Of a stretch of 44,867 bases of DNA, positions 7,517 to 16,614 are shown in pieces (position 1 is the first letter of the stretch; the number at the start of each line of letters is the position of its first letter). Made by a program: the position numbers and the translations under genes. The notes below the pieces were generated by a model, which worked only from the letters and a program-made list of their open reading frames with translations, was not told the origin of the DNA and made no database searches. Source of the stretch: an uncultured Erysipelotrichaceae bacterium (lineage in GTDB: Bacteria > Bacillota_I > Bacilli_A > Erysipelotrichales > Erysipelotrichaceae); NCBI GenBank assembly GCA_902766435.1, contig CACXDM010000110.1, positions 1-44,867 on the forward strand, written 5' to 3'.

Positions 7517-7948
7517 ATGAGCCTTGACCGGTTTATTGAAGCACAGAAATATGATTATGCCCGTGCTTTAAGAGAGATAAAAAACGGAAAGAAGACATCG
7601 CACTGGATGTGGTATATATTTCCTCAGATTGAAGGGCTGGGCGGATCCCCGACAGCACGGAAATATGCCATCCGTTCGGCAGAAGAGGCTGAAGAGTATA
7701 TCCGTCATCCGCTGCTCGGAAACAGACTGAGAGAGATCTCGGAAGAACTGCTGAAGCTGCCCGGAAACGATCCGGTGAAGGTCTTCGGCTTTACAGATGC
7801 ACTGAAACTGAAGTCCTGCATGACATTGTTTTCCATGACGGCGGATGATCCTTCCGTTTTTCTTCAGGTACTGCGGAAATATTACGGCGGAGAAAAATGC
7901 ATCAGAACTGCAGAATTTCTGAGCGGGCTGCCGGAAATCGGCGGATGA
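7517..7948 (+). CDS. DUF1810 family protein
   Basis: The 143-residue protein matches the DUF1810 pattern: an N-terminal FIEAQKYDYARALREIKNGK segment, the signature SHWMWYIFPQ, then SAEEAEEYIRHPLLG and a late FGFTDALKLKSCMTLF. Family members are small soluble proteins of unknown function, often next to stress or DNA-related genes. Start 7517 has GGGAGG upstream, and a TATAAT at 7478-7483 suggests its own promoter. Confidence 0.88.
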   Translation: MSLDRFIEAQKYDYARALREIKNGKKTSHWMWYIFPQIEGLGGSPTARKYAIRSAEEAEEYIRHPLLGNRLREISEELLKLPGNDPVKVFGFTDALKLKSCMTLFSMTADDPSVFLQVLRKYYGGEKCIRTAEFLSGLPEIGG

Positions 7949-8004
7949 GAGTGAAAACAACCGCTTTCATCGAAAAAAACTATATTTATTCGGCGGGTTT
8001 CCAT

Positions 8005-8033
8005 TAGACATTGACAGGTGAAATCATTACAAT
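8005..8033 (+). promoter_or_regulatory. Promoter of the alpha-amylase gene
   Basis: TAGACA (8005-8010) and TACAAT (8028-8033) are 17 bases apart. The leader would be very short, since AGGAGG begins at 8041 and the ATG at 8054. No clear catabolite-response element was recognised. Confidence 0.5.
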
Positions 8034-8053
8034 GTTCGGCAGGAGGTACGAAA

Positions 8054-9502
8054 ATGGCTAAATCAAATGGTGTAATGATGCAGTATTTCGAATGGTATCT
8101 TCCGGAAAACTCAGGATTATGGAAACAACTGAAAGAAAAAGCACCGGAGCTCGCGGCGAACGGAATCAATGCGGTCTGGATGCCGCCGGCGTATAAAGGA
8201 CAGGCTGGAAACAAGGATGTCGGCTACGGTGTATATGATATATATGATCTCGGAGAATTTGATCAGAAGGGAAGTGTGGCTACCAAGTACGGCACACGTC
8301 AGGAATACCTGGATGCGATCGAAGCTCTCCATGAGAACGGTATTCAGGCTTATGCGGATATCGTTCTGGACCATATGATCGGCGCGGACGAAGAGGAAAC
8401 GGTCAGCGCGGTACAGAGCGCTGAAGATGACCGCAACCGTCCCGTATCCGATAAACATCAGATCAGCGCATGGACAAAGTTTACATTCCCGGGAAGAAAC
8501 GGGAAATACTCGGATTTTGTCTGGGACCATACATGCTTCAGCGGCGTTGACTATGACGCAAATACGGAACAGAAGGCGATCTACAACTTCAAAGGCGAAG
8601 AATGGAGTCAGAAGACCGACCATGAAAACGGCAATGCGGACTATCTGATGGGAGCCAATATCAACTTCAGCAACCCGAAGGTTGTCCATCATCTCAGAGA
8701 ATGGGGTCTCTGGTATCTGGATACAACAAACGTGGACGGTTTCCGTCTTGATGCCGTAAAGCATATCGACAGTGACTTCTATCCGATCTGGCTGAAAACG
8801 ATGCGTGAGATCAAGGGAGAGGAATTCTTCTCTGTCGGTGAATACTGGAACGGTGACAGAAACATACTTGAAAACTATCTGGATGCGGTAGGCAGATGCA
8901 TGTCTCTGTTTGATGTGCCGCTGCACTTCAACTTCCATCATGCGTCACTGTCCAACGGTCAGTTTGATATGTCAAAGCTGCTGGAAGGCAGTCTTGTGGA
9001 AACAGATCCGGAGATCGCGGTAACGTTTGTCGACAACCATGACACGCAGGCCGGTCAGTCTCTGGAAAGTTCTGTGGCAGAGTGGTTTCTGCCTCATGCA
9101 TATTCCGTTATCCTGCTGAGGGCGCAGGGATATCCCTGCATCTTCTACGGAGATTACTATGGACTGGCTTCCCGTGAAGGAAGAAATTATCAGGATATGA
9201 TCAACCTGATGATCAAACTGAGAAAAGAACGTCTCTATGGTGAACAGCACGATTATTTCGATGATCCAGATGTTGTCGGCTGGACACTTGAAGGTGATCC
9301 GGAACATAAGAAGAGCGGTTATGCCGTAATCATGACAAACCGTGAAGCCGGTGTGAAACAGATGTATGTCGGTAAGCATCATGCCGGTGAAACATGGAAA
9401 AACGTACTGACGAATGATGAAAACACGGTAAAGATCGACGAAGATGGAAACGGTGTCTTCTATTGTGAAGCAGGTTCAGTCAGTATCTGGTCAGTCAAAT
9501 AA
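8054..9502 (+). CDS. Cytoplasmic alpha-amylase, GH13 family
   Basis: The 482-residue protein lacks a signal peptide, so it should act on alpha-glucans or maltodextrins inside the cell. The four GH13 regions are visible: ADIVLDH (D102-H107), GFRLDAVKH with nucleophile D233, SVGEYW with acid/base E263, and VDNHDT with D330. The length and opening (GVMMQYFEWYLP) fit subfamily GH13_5, which includes E. coli AmyA and Bacillus liquefying amylases. Start 8054 has AGGAGG at 8041. It is a single gene between its own promoter and terminator. Confidence 0.95.
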   Translation: MAKSNGVMMQYFEWYLPENSGLWKQLKEKAPELAANGINAVWMPPAYKGQAGNKDVGYGVYDIYDLGEFDQKGSVATKYGTRQEYLDAIEALHENGIQAYADIVLDHMIGADEEETVSAVQSAEDDRNRPVSDKHQISAWTKFTFPGRNGKYSDFVWDHTCFSGVDYDANTEQKAIYNFKGEEWSQKTDHENGNADYLMGANINFSNPKVVHHLREWGLWYLDTTNVDGFRLDAVKHIDSDFYPIWLKTMREIKGEEFFSVGEYWNGDRNILENYLDAVGRCMSLFDVPLHFNFHHASLSNGQFDMSKLLEGSLVETDPEIAVTFVDNHDTQAGQSLESSVAEWFLPHAYSVILLRAQGYPCIFYGDYYGLASREGRNYQDMINLMIKLRKERLYGEQHDYFDDPDVVGWTLEGDPEHKKSGYAVIMTNREAGVKQMYVGKHHAGETWKNVLTNDENTVKIDEDGNGVFYCEAGSVSIWSVK

Positions 9503-9510
9503 ACATCAGG

Positions 9511-9531
9511 CCGGTGGAAACACCGGTTTTT
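9511..9531 (+). terminator. Terminator of alpha-amylase gene
   Basis: The stem CCGGTG/CACCGG has a GAAA tetraloop and is followed by five Ts. It lies just before the oppositely oriented terminator of the HAD gene. Confidence 0.85.
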
Positions 9532-9537
9532 CAATAC

Positions 9538-9560
9538 AAAAAAGAATGCCTCAGGCATTC
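9538..9560 (-). terminator. Terminator of HAD phosphatase gene
   Basis: On the minus strand the stem GAATGCC/GGCATTC with a TGA loop is followed by six Ts. It lies 4 bases after the stop codon of the minus-strand gene. Confidence 0.85.
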
Positions 9561-9564
9561 AGTT

Positions 9565-10401
9565 TCACTTGTTCAGATAATGGTCAAACAGATAATGTCC
9601 CACGCCGCCTTCGGCACAGGAATACTCCGTGATGTCATCTGAGATCTTTTTCGTCATTTCACTGCCGTTGGCAAGACATACACCCCAGCCGCTTTCCGCC
9701 AGAAGAGGATTGTCATTTTCATTGTCGCCGAAAGAGATGACGTTGTTCAGGGAAATACTGTGCTTCTCTGCATACCGCTTCATGCCGGTGCCTTTGTCAA
9801 AGCCCTTATGCATGATCTCCACGGTTCCCGGGAATGTACCGACAATCTGCCAGTCATCACTGTACCTTGCCAGGAATGTGTCACGGATCTCCTGTTCATA
9901 TGCCGGATCTGTCCGGAAGAGGAACTTGAATGCCGGCTTTTCACAGAACCCGTCAATATCACCGGTCTTATCCTCAAAGATAAAGCCGTGTCTTCTGGCC
10001 GAGGCAAGAAGCTCTTCATTCATGTTCAGGGCATTGTGATTACCGCCGCCTTCCGCGTTAACGGCAATATTGTATTTATTGATCAGCGGCAGCATGTACT
10101 CCAGTATTTCCTTCATCTCTTTTCTTGACATCAGGTCGACCTGCCAGAGGGAATCATCCTCACGGTCATAGAGCTGGCCGCCGTTCATGCCGATGACAAA
10201 GTCGAATTCGAAACCGAGACCCCATTTCTTTCCCATATTCTTCAGCTCATCCGTAAGCTCTCTTCCGGTCGCAAGGCCGATTTTCACACCATCCTGATGG
10301 AGCTGTTCAAATGCATCTTTCACCACTTCGGGCAGGCTTCCTCCTTTGGCTGTCAGTGTCATATCGATATCCGCAGCCAGTACTTTTATTTCATCAATCA
10401 T
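9565..10401 (-). CDS. Cof-type HAD-superfamily phosphatase
   Basis: The 278-residue protein has HAD motif I near the N-terminus (ADIDMTLT, D11 nucleophile, D13 acid/base), motif II in GLATGRE, and motif IV FGDNENDNPLL near the C-terminus. The large insertion between motifs II and III is a C2-type cap, placing it in the Cof/YidA group. These enzymes dephosphorylate sugar phosphates or related metabolites; the substrate cannot be named. A GAGGAAAG ribosome binding site precedes the ATG. The gene is divergent from the ula-like operon. Confidence 0.9.
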   Translation of the reverse strand: MIDEIKVLAADIDMTLTAKGGSLPEVVKDAFEQLHQDGVKIGLATGRELTDELKNMGKKWGLGFEFDFVIGMNGGQLYDREDDSLWQVDLMSRKEMKEILEYMLPLINKYNIAVNAEGGGNHNALNMNEELLASARRHGFIFEDKTGDIDGFCEKPAFKFLFRTDPAYEQEIRDTFLARYSDDWQIVGTFPGTVEIMHKGFDKGTGMKRYAEKHSISLNNVISFGDNENDNPLLAESGWGVCLANGSEMTKKISDDITEYSCAEGGVGHYLFDHYLNK

Positions 10402-10423
10402 ATTCTGCTCACTTTCCTCAGGT

Positions 10424-10429
10424 ATTATA
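10424..10429 (-). promoter_or_regulatory. -10 element for the HAD gene
   Basis: A perfect TATAAT on the minus strand lies about 23 bases before the HAD start, with a weak TTTCCA 16 bases further upstream as a possible -35. It lies in the 121-base divergent space shared with the ula-like operon. Confidence 0.5.
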
Positions 10430-10461
10430 CCCGGATTCTCTTTTTTGGAAACAGGATAACG

Positions 10462-10490
10462 TCCAAATCATCTGCTGATTCTGCTAGAAT
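10462..10490 (+). promoter_or_regulatory. Promoter of the ula-like operon
   Basis: An extended -10 element (TGCTAGAAT, hexamer 10485-10490) lies 17 bases after a weak -35 TCCAAA (10462-10467). A weak -35 with an extended -10 would fit a regulated promoter. No regulator gene for this operon lies next to it. Confidence 0.5.
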
Positions 10491-10522
10491 GAAAAAAGAA
10501 AAACAACAGAATGGAGAATCAT

Positions 10523-11626
10523 ATGAGCAAAGTATCCGAAACAACAAGAGAAAGCTGGATTATGAGTACGTTCCCGGAATGGGGAACATGGCTGAACGAA
10601 GAAATCGAAAGAACGGAGGTCAGACCCGGATCGGTAGCGATGTGGTGGCTCGGCTGTACGGGAATCTGGTTCAAGACGCCCGGCGGAGCGAACATCACGA
10701 TTGACCTTTGGGCAGGCAACGGCAAGAGAACACACGGTGACGGAAAGATCAAGGTCGGCCATCAGATGGCAAACATGGCAGGTGTCAGAAAGATGCAGCC
10801 GAATCTCAGAGCAGTACCGTTTGTGATTGATCCCTTTGCGGTAAAGCACGTGGATGCCGTATTGGCTACACATTATCATCAGGACCATATGAGCGCCGAG
10901 TTTGCGGCCCATGTCATTCAGTCCGGCATGACGACCACAAACGAAAAGGGAGAAGAGATCCCCGTACCGTTTATCGGACCGGCAAAATCCGTTGAGACAT
11001 GGGTGAAGTGGGGCGTTCCGGAAGACAGATGCATTACCGTCAAACCCGGCGATGTCATTAAGATCAAGGATCTTGAGATCCTCGCTCTGGATTCCTTTGA
11101 CCGCACCTGCATTGTTACGACAGATTCCCAGGGACCCGACAGAGAAGAACTTTACGGCAAGTGTCCGACCGACATGGATGAAAAGGCGGTTAACTACCTG
11201 GTGAAGACACCCGGCGGAAATATCTATCACAGCGGAGATTCCCACTATTCCATCTATTTCGCAAAGCACGGCAAGGACCACGATATTGATGTCGCATTCG
11301 GTTCCTTCGGGCTGAATCCTGTCGGCATTCAGGACAAGATGGAATCCACCGATATTCTGCGTATGGCAGAGGCGCTGAAGTGCAAAGTTGTGATTCCCAT
11401 TCACTATGATGTCTGGACGAATTTCATGGCTGATGTCAATGAGATCAAGGTCCTTTACGATATGAGAAAGGACAGACTTGATTATCAGTTCCATCCGTTC
11501 TTCTGGGAAGTCGGCGGCAGATATATCTATCCCCAGGACAAGGACAGACTTGCATATCATCACGACAGAGGATTTGACGACTGCTTCGACTATGAGCCGA
11601 ATGTTCCGTTCCGCTCTGTACTCTAG
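10523..11626 (+). CDS. ulaG: L-ascorbate-6-phosphate lactonase-like MBL-fold protein (UlaG)
   Basis: The 367-residue protein closely follows E. coli UlaG from end to end as I remember it: [20 protein letters not shown] at the start, [16 protein letters not shown], then [19 protein letters not shown], and [14 protein letters not shown] at the end. The metal motif is HYHQDH (H117, H119, D121, H122). UlaG opens the lactone ring of L-ascorbate-6-phosphate to 3-keto-L-gulonate-6-phosphate. Start 10523 is preferred over 10511 because GGAGA lies 5 bases before it and homologues start MSKV. Here it leads an operon with a kinase instead of a PTS, so its real substrate may be another phosphorylated lactone. 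Confidence 0.92.
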   Translation: MSKVSETTRESWIMSTFPEWGTWLNEEIERTEVRPGSVAMWWLGCTGIWFKTPGGANITIDLWAGNGKRTHGDGKIKVGHQMANMAGVRKMQPNLRAVPFVIDPFAVKHVDAVLATHYHQDHMSAEFAAHVIQSGMTTTNEKGEEIPVPFIGPAKSVETWVKWGVPEDRCITVKPGDVIKIKDLEILALDSFDRTCIVTTDSQGPDREELYGKCPTDMDEKAVNYLVKTPGGNIYHSGDSHYSIYFAKHGKDHDIDVAFGSFGLNPVGIQDKMESTDILRMAEALKCKVVIPIHYDVWTNFMADVNEIKVLYDMRKDRLDYQFHPFFWEVGGRYIYPQDKDRLAYHHDRGFDDCFDYEPNVPFRSVL

Positions 11627-11637
11627 GGGGTCATATT

Positions 11638-13104
11638 ATGAGCATACTCGTGCTGGACATCGGCACGACCAGTATGCGGGGAATCCTCTATGAAAAAGAC
11701 GGCAGGAAGCTGGCTGTCAGCCGGAAGAAGAATCATCTGATCTTCCTCGGTGACAGTCTGATCGAAGAAGATCCCGATGAATTTACCGGCAACGCGGCTG
11801 ATATCATCTGTGATCTTCTGGCAGACGGAGAAGCGGATGTTGAAGCGGTGGCAGTCACCTCCCAGCGCTCCAGCATCATTCCCGTTGACCGTAACGGAAA
11901 GCCGCTTCTTTCCGCGATCATGTGGCAGGATACCCGCAACAGGGAAATCTGTGACGAACTGTCCGCATATAATCATGAACTGTTTCAAATGACCGGCGCT
12001 GAAGTCAGCACGGTCTTTTCCGGCAGTAAGATGACATGGGTCAGAAGAAATCAGAAAGAGATCTATGAGAAGGTATACAAGTTCCTGAATATACCCGAAT
12101 ATGTGTGTTTCTTTATGACCGGTGAATTTGTTTCAGATCTTACATACGGCAGCCGCACCGGTTTAATGAATCTGCGTACCGGGAAATGGGATCCGGATAT
12201 TCTGAAACTTTATGAAGTGGAGGAAAGACATCTGTGCCGGCTGATTGAACCCGGTCAGACTGCCGGTTATGTAACGGAGAACTTCGCTGCTCTTACCGGT
12301 CTGAAGAAGGGAATACCCGTAATTCACTGCGGCGGTGATCAGCAGTGCGCGGCTGTCGGCCACGGAATCCTTTTCGCCGGAGATCTTTCCATCACGGTCG
12401 GCACCGGCGCGTTCATCGCTGCCGATGTGGATGAACTGCCCGATCCGCTTCCTTCCGGCATGATCTTCAACTGTTCCTCCGTCAGAGGAAAGTATACTGC
12501 CGAAACAAACGTACTGAGCTGCGGCGCCGCCCTTGACTGGTGCGCCCGGGAACTCTACGGCATGGATCATACCGACTATGGCATTCTGGAAGCGGAGCTG
12601 AACAAGGAAAACTTTGTCAGCAGCTGTCTTGTTGTGCCGTATTTCAGCGGCAGGGGAGCGCCTGACTGGGACCATGACGCAAGAGCGGTGTTTTCCGGTA
12701 TTACAACCGCCACAAGAAGAAGCGAGATCTTCAAAAGCATTATGGAAAGCATCTTCATGGAAATTGCCGGTCAGATCGAACGGATATCGGAGACGGTTCC
12801 GGTGAAGGATATACGGATCGGAGGCGGAATGACGGCTTCCGGGGTGCTGAATCAGCTGCAGGCGGATATTTACGGCAGACCCGTACATGTCACAAAAGAT
12901 CCTGAGGCGACTGCTTTCGGCTGTCTGATTACGGCGCTGTGCGGGATGGGAAGATACGCTTCCGCAAAAGAGGCGTATGACGATCTTGCCGTAAAGGATG
13001 AGGAGATCTTTGAACCGGATCTTCAGAAAACAGAACAATACAGAGAGAAAAGAAAAGAGATGAATCATCTCTATGAAACGATCCGGAAAGGAAGGAAATC
13101 ATGA
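11638..13104 (+). CDS. FGGY-family carbohydrate kinase
   Basis: The 488-residue protein has the two-domain FGGY layout. It opens with a phosphate-1 loop (VLDIGTTSMRGILY); middle motifs include SAIMWQDTRN and GGDQQCAAVGHG, and the C-terminal half has ITVGTGAF and IRIGGGMTASGVLNQLQADI. FGGY kinases phosphorylate sugars such as xylulose, ribulose, glycerol or gluconate. Between UlaG and UlaE homologues the likely substrate is an L-pentulose or a sugar acid or lactone entering this pathway, but that is inference. It starts 11 bases after ulaG with AGGGGG upstream. Confidence 0.88.
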   Translation: MSILVLDIGTTSMRGILYEKDGRKLAVSRKKNHLIFLGDSLIEEDPDEFTGNAADIICDLLADGEADVEAVAVTSQRSSIIPVDRNGKPLLSAIMWQDTRNREICDELSAYNHELFQMTGAEVSTVFSGSKMTWVRRNQKEIYEKVYKFLNIPEYVCFFMTGEFVSDLTYGSRTGLMNLRTGKWDPDILKLYEVEERHLCRLIEPGQTAGYVTENFAALTGLKKGIPVIHCGGDQQCAAVGHGILFAGDLSITVGTGAFIAADVDELPDPLPSGMIFNCSSVRGKYTAETNVLSCGAALDWCARELYGMDHTDYGILEAELNKENFVSSCLVVPYFSGRGAPDWDHDARAVFSGITTATRRSEIFKSIMESIFMEIAGQIERISETVPVKDIRIGGGMTASGVLNQLQADIYGRPVHVTKDPEATAFGCLITALCGMGRYASAKEAYDDLAVKDEEIFEPDLQKTEQYREKRKEMNHLYETIRKGRKS

Positions 13105-14144
13105 AGGTAACGAAAAAGAAAATCGGTGAACTGAATAAATGCTATGCCGTATCGACATTCTTCTATGACGGTGCGCCGCATCTGATCTGCGCGGCGGAAA
13201 AACAGGATCCCTGTTTTGCCTTTGATCCGGAAGGAAATTATACGGAAACACTCTGGGAGGGACCGGGCGGTGTCATGACGCTGCTGCAGGCGCCGGATGA
13301 GGAGCCGGTGCTGCTCGCAACCCAGAAATTCTATTCGCCCAACGATTCGGCTGAAGCGAAGATCGTATACTATACAAAGGAAAAAGAAGGATGGAAATGC
13401 AGTGTTCTCTGTGATCTGCCGTTTGTCCACCGCTTCGGCATTGTCAAAGGAAAAGACCGCAGTTATCTGATTGCCTGCACGCTTAAGTCAGCGCATGCAT
13501 TCAAAAATGACTGGACGTGTCCGGGAAGAATCTGGACGGCTGAACTGCCGGCGGATCTGAAAGAATATTCAACGGAACATCAGCTGGTCATGGAACCGCT
13601 TGAAAGCGGTCTGTACAAGAATCACGGCTTTGCCGTACATGAAAAGGAGGACGGCACTTCCTTTGCGGTTGTCGGTACGGAAAACGGTGTATTCATTGCC
13701 GAACCTCCGGCAGCAGCAGGAGGAGAATGGCATTGTGAGAATATTCTTCCGGTTCCCGCAAGTGATGTCCTTTATCTTGACTTTGACGGTGACGGGGAAA
13801 GAGAACTTCTGGTTCTTTCACCGTTCCACGGGGATACGCTTTCCGTATATAAAGACAGCGGGGAAGGCTTTGTCAAAGTATGGCAGAGAGAAAAGAAGAT
13901 GCCCTTCATCCATGCCATATGCGCCGGAGAAATCAACGGTAAGACAGCTGCCTTTGTCGGAAACCGGCAGGAGGACATGGAACTGATCATGATTACATAT
14001 GAAGACGGATATAAAGAAACTGTAATCGATCAGGGGGCCGGACCTGCCAACTGCATGTTCTTCTCATATGAGGGGAAAAAGAAACTTCTCGCGGCCAACC
14101 GTGAGACCAATGAGATCGCGCTTTATACCCTGCAGGAGGAATGA
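13101..14144 (+). CDS. FG-GAP/VCBS-like beta-propeller protein of unknown function
   Basis: The 347-residue protein has no signal peptide. Its repeating beta-strand pattern includes one clear calcium-type FG-GAP/VCBS motif (LYLDFDGDGERELLVLS, about residues 219-235) and weaker related strands (HAICAGEINGKTAAFVGN). The fold suggests a beta-propeller. Such repeats are mostly found in secreted proteins, so a cytoplasmic copy translationally coupled to sugar enzymes is unusual. Its ATG overlaps the kinase stop by 4 bases, and the epimerase start overlaps or abuts its own stop. It could be an isomerase, lactonase or sensor for the same substrate; this is not known. Confidence 0.7.
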   Translation: MKVTKKKIGELNKCYAVSTFFYDGAPHLICAAEKQDPCFAFDPEGNYTETLWEGPGGVMTLLQAPDEEPVLLATQKFYSPNDSAEAKIVYYTKEKEGWKCSVLCDLPFVHRFGIVKGKDRSYLIACTLKSAHAFKNDWTCPGRIWTAELPADLKEYSTEHQLVMEPLESGLYKNHGFAVHEKEDGTSFAVVGTENGVFIAEPPAAAGGEWHCENILPVPASDVLYLDFDGDGERELLVLSPFHGDTLSVYKDSGEGFVKVWQREKKMPFIHAICAGEINGKTAAFVGNRQEDMELIMITYEDGYKETVIDQGAGPANCMFFSYEGKKKLLAANRETNEIALYTLQEE

Positions 14145-14992
14145 TGGAATATACACTCGGACTTTATGAAAAGGCAATACCTGCCGGATATACCTTTGAG
14201 CAGATGTTTGAAATCACAAAGGAAGGCGGCTTCGACCGGCTGGAGATCAGTATCGATGAGACAGACGCAAGACTTTCCAGACTGGATCTTTCCGATGACG
14301 AACAGAGAAGAATCGGGGAGCTTTCAAGAAAGGCCGGCACGCCGATCCGTACGATGTGTCTGAGCGGACACCGGAAGTATCCCATGGGCTCAAAGGACCC
14401 GGATATCCGTAAGCGCAGTATGGAGATCATGCGTAAGGCGGTTGATTTCTCATTGAATGCGGGCATCTCACTGATTCAGCTTGCCGGCTATGATGTCTAT
14501 TACGAAAAGGGGGATGAAGAAACGGAAAAGTACTTCCGGGAAAACCTCTTTCTGGCGGCGGAATACGCAGCTTCCCGCGGTGTTCTTCTCGGCTTTGAAA
14601 CGATGGAAACACCGTTTATGGATACGGCGGAAAAAGCAATGAAGTACGTTGATCTGATTCGTTCTCCGTATCTTGGCATCTATCCCGATATCGGCAATAT
14701 GAAGAACGCTGCCGTTCTCTACGGTCTTGATGTCACGGAGGATCTGGCCAAGGGAAGAGATAAGATCTTTGCCGTTCATCTAAAGGAGACTAAACCCGGC
14801 GTATACCGGGACATGAATTACGGCACGGGCGGTCACACCGAATATGTCCCCTGCATAAAGACGGCGCTGGAACACGGCTGCCGCATGTTTACCGGAGAAT
14901 TCTGGTATCAGAAGGGACAGGACTACAAGACAATTATCCGGGAATCCAATACATTCCTGAGAGAGAAGATCAGGGAGGCGCAGAATGCTTGA
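14144..14992 (+). CDS. ulaE: L-ribulose-5-phosphate 3-epimerase (UlaE family)
   Basis: The 282-residue TIM-barrel protein follows E. coli UlaE closely: [11 protein letters not shown] at the start, then [37 protein letters not shown] and [12 protein letters not shown]. UlaE interconverts L-xylulose-5-phosphate and L-ribulose-5-phosphate using a divalent metal. Two in-frame ATGs (14141 and 14144) overlap the stop of the previous gene; 14144 has better spacing from AGGAGG. It overlaps the next gene by 8 bases. Confidence 0.93.
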   Translation: MEYTLGLYEKAIPAGYTFEQMFEITKEGGFDRLEISIDETDARLSRLDLSDDEQRRIGELSRKAGTPIRTMCLSGHRKYPMGSKDPDIRKRSMEIMRKAVDFSLNAGISLIQLAGYDVYYEKGDEETEKYFRENLFLAAEYAASRGVLLGFETMETPFMDTAEKAMKYVDLIRSPYLGIYPDIGNMKNAAVLYGLDVTEDLAKGRDKIFAVHLKETKPGVYRDMNYGTGGHTEYVPCIKTALEHGCRMFTGEFWYQKGQDYKTIIRESNTFLREKIREAQNA

Positions 14993-15680
14993 AGAACTGA
15001 AGAAGGAAGTATGTGAGGCCAATCTTGAACTGGTCAGAAAAGGCATCGTCATCTACACATGGGGAAACGTCTCGGGTATCTCCGAAGACGGAAAGTACAT
15101 GGTGATCAAACCGTCCGGTGTGGATTATGACGGCATGTCGGCGGAAGACATGGTCGTTGTGGATATCGAAACAGGCGAAAGGGCGGAAGGAAAGTGGAAG
15201 CCTTCCTCCGATACCGATACCCATCTGGAGCTGTACAGAAGATATCCGGATATCAAAGGAATCGTGCATACCCATTCCGTCAATGCCGTCGCGTTTGCCC
15301 AGGCAGGTATGGCAATACCGGCTCTCGGCACAACACATGCGGATTATTTCTACGGGGATATTCCGTGTACGAGAGAACTGACAAAGCAGGAAGTGGAGGA
15401 AGCCTACGAGAAGAATACCGGTAAGGTGATCATCGAAACGATTGAATCCCTCGGGTATGATCCGATGGCGGTTCCCGGCATTGTCGTCAAGAATCACGGA
15501 CCGTTTGCCTGGGGGAAGAGTCCCGCCAACGCGGTATACAACGCAGTAGTCATGGAAACCGTGGCGGAAATGGATCTGAAGACACTGACGCTGAACAGGG
15601 ATGCCTCATTGGCACAGTATGTTCTTGATAAGCATTACATGCGCAAACACGGACCCAACGCGTATTACGGACAGAAATAA
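14985..15680 (+). CDS. ulaF: L-ribulose-5-phosphate 4-epimerase (UlaF/AraD family)
   Basis: The 231-residue class II aldolase-fold protein has the zinc ligands HTH (H95, H97) in [17 protein letters not shown], a GNVSGI motif near the N-terminus and a late KNHGPFAWG. The length equals E. coli AraD/UlaF/SgbE (231). It converts L-ribulose-5-phosphate to D-xylulose-5-phosphate, which enters the pentose phosphate pathway. The context with UlaG and UlaE favours the name ulaF over araD, though sequence alone does not separate the two. It is the last gene of the operon. Confidence 0.93.
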   Translation: MLEELKKEVCEANLELVRKGIVIYTWGNVSGISEDGKYMVIKPSGVDYDGMSAEDMVVVDIETGERAEGKWKPSSDTDTHLELYRRYPDIKGIVHTHSVNAVAFAQAGMAIPALGTTHADYFYGDIPCTRELTKQEVEEAYEKNTGKVIIETIESLGYDPMAVPGIVVKNHGPFAWGKSPANAVYNAVVMETVAEMDLKTLTLNRDASLAQYVLDKHYMRKHGPNAYYGQK

Positions 15681-15687
15681 CTGATCG

Positions 15688-15712
15688 GAGACGGGAATAT
15701 CCTGTCTCTTTT
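15688..15712 (+). terminator. Terminator of the ula-like operon
   Basis: The stem GAGACGGG/CCTGTCTC (one G-T pair, loop AATAT) is followed by TTTTCT. It lies 8 bases after the epimerase stop. Confidence 0.75.
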
Positions 15713-15747
15713 CTGTGTTCGGTACATCAGAAAACAACATGAGGTGA

Positions 15748-15753
15748 TATAAT
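15748..15753 (+). promoter_or_regulatory. -10 element of the galactose operon
   Basis: A perfect TATAAT lies 34 bases before the membrane protein start and directly downstream of the previous operon's terminator. The -35 is weak, with only ACATCA-like sequence at the right distance. Confidence 0.45.
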
Positions 15754-15786
15754 TGAGACAGCATTAAATTCTGAAAGGATCTGAAA

Positions 15787-16611
15787 ATGGAAATCAGCTG
15801 GACGACACTGCTGCTGGCGGCCGGAGGAGGACTGATCGGTACTCTGACCGGCGGTACAGAAGCCTTTATTATTTACGGTTTTGTTTTAATCGTGCAGACC
15901 ATTCTGACATCTGCCGGTCATGACATGACATTCTTCAACCAGTATCTTGCCAATCTGCTCTTTCTGCCCTGTGTGATGTTCAGCGCTGCTGTTCCAGCCA
16001 CAGGATACGCTGCCCGCAGGCATGATATCCGTTCGTGGGAAATTGACAGAAGCCTGGCTTTTACAAATGACGCAGGTGTTCTTCTTGTCGGTGCTCTGAC
16101 GGGAGTCATCGGTTATCTGATTATTGCCCTGGCTTCAAATGCCGGCTTTCCGGGAGATGCGGGTGCTCTTTCCGTTGTGACGGTTGCCGTAATCACCAGG
16201 ATCATCTTTCCGAAGGACAGGATCGTTAATAAAGATGCCGGCAGAATCTTCCGTGATGTGAACAGATGGTGTTTTGAACTGACTACAGCTGCGGCTGTAT
16301 CCGCTCTTACCGCTTTCTTTGTCATGAAGACGGGGATTGTGACAGTCGGCTTCATGATGAGCGCATCGCTGATGATCCTTCAGCTGTTTCAGAGAACACA
16401 GTTCTTCCCGACAACACATCAGATTACGATGGTGGCCGCTCTTGCGGCGGCAGCTTCGGGCAGTATTCTGCCTGCTGTGCTGTTCGGCTGTCTTGCCCAC
16501 ATTATCTTCACCCTGTTCGGCGGCTGGCTGAATATGGGGTGCGGCACACATATTGATCCCCCGGCAGTTGCGATACTGACCTGCAGTCTATTGATCAGTC
16601 TGATTTTCTGA
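15787..16611 (+). CDS. Conserved-type multi-pass membrane protein, function unknown
   Basis: The 274-residue protein has about seven or eight hydrophobic segments separated by short loops. It has Gly-rich turns near the N-terminus (LLLAAGGGLIGTLTGGTEAF), a central FTNDAGVLL loop and a C-terminal GTHIDPPAVAI motif. The polar HID and DPP residues near a membrane edge are transporter- or channel-like, but I do not recognise the family. It is the first gene of the galactose operon (three bases before the HD gene), so a role in sugar or metabolite transport is possible. Confidence 0.7.
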   Translation: MEISWTTLLLAAGGGLIGTLTGGTEAFIIYGFVLIVQTILTSAGHDMTFFNQYLANLLFLPCVMFSAAVPATGYAARRHDIRSWEIDRSLAFTNDAGVLLVGALTGVIGYLIIALASNAGFPGDAGALSVVTVAVITRIIFPKDRIVNKDAGRIFRDVNRWCFELTTAAAVSALTAFFVMKTGIVTVGFMMSASLMILQLFQRTQFFPTTHQITMVAALAAAASGSILPAVLFGCLAHIIFTLFGGWLNMGCGTHIDPPAVAILTCSLLISLIF

Positions 16612-16614
16612 GTT

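Noticed and set aside
8011-8033. TTGACA at 8011 as the -35 of the amylase promoter
   Set aside because: It lies only 11 bases from TACAAT, too close for a promoter. TAGACA at 8005 gives the correct 17-base spacing.
10484-11563. A 359-residue minus-strand frame opposite ulaG
   Set aside because: UlaG matches its family along the whole length. The opposite frame has no start signal or recognised domain.
12163-13068. A 301-residue minus-strand frame opposite the FGGY kinase
   Set aside because: It is a shadow frame caused by codon bias; all kinase motifs are on the plus strand.
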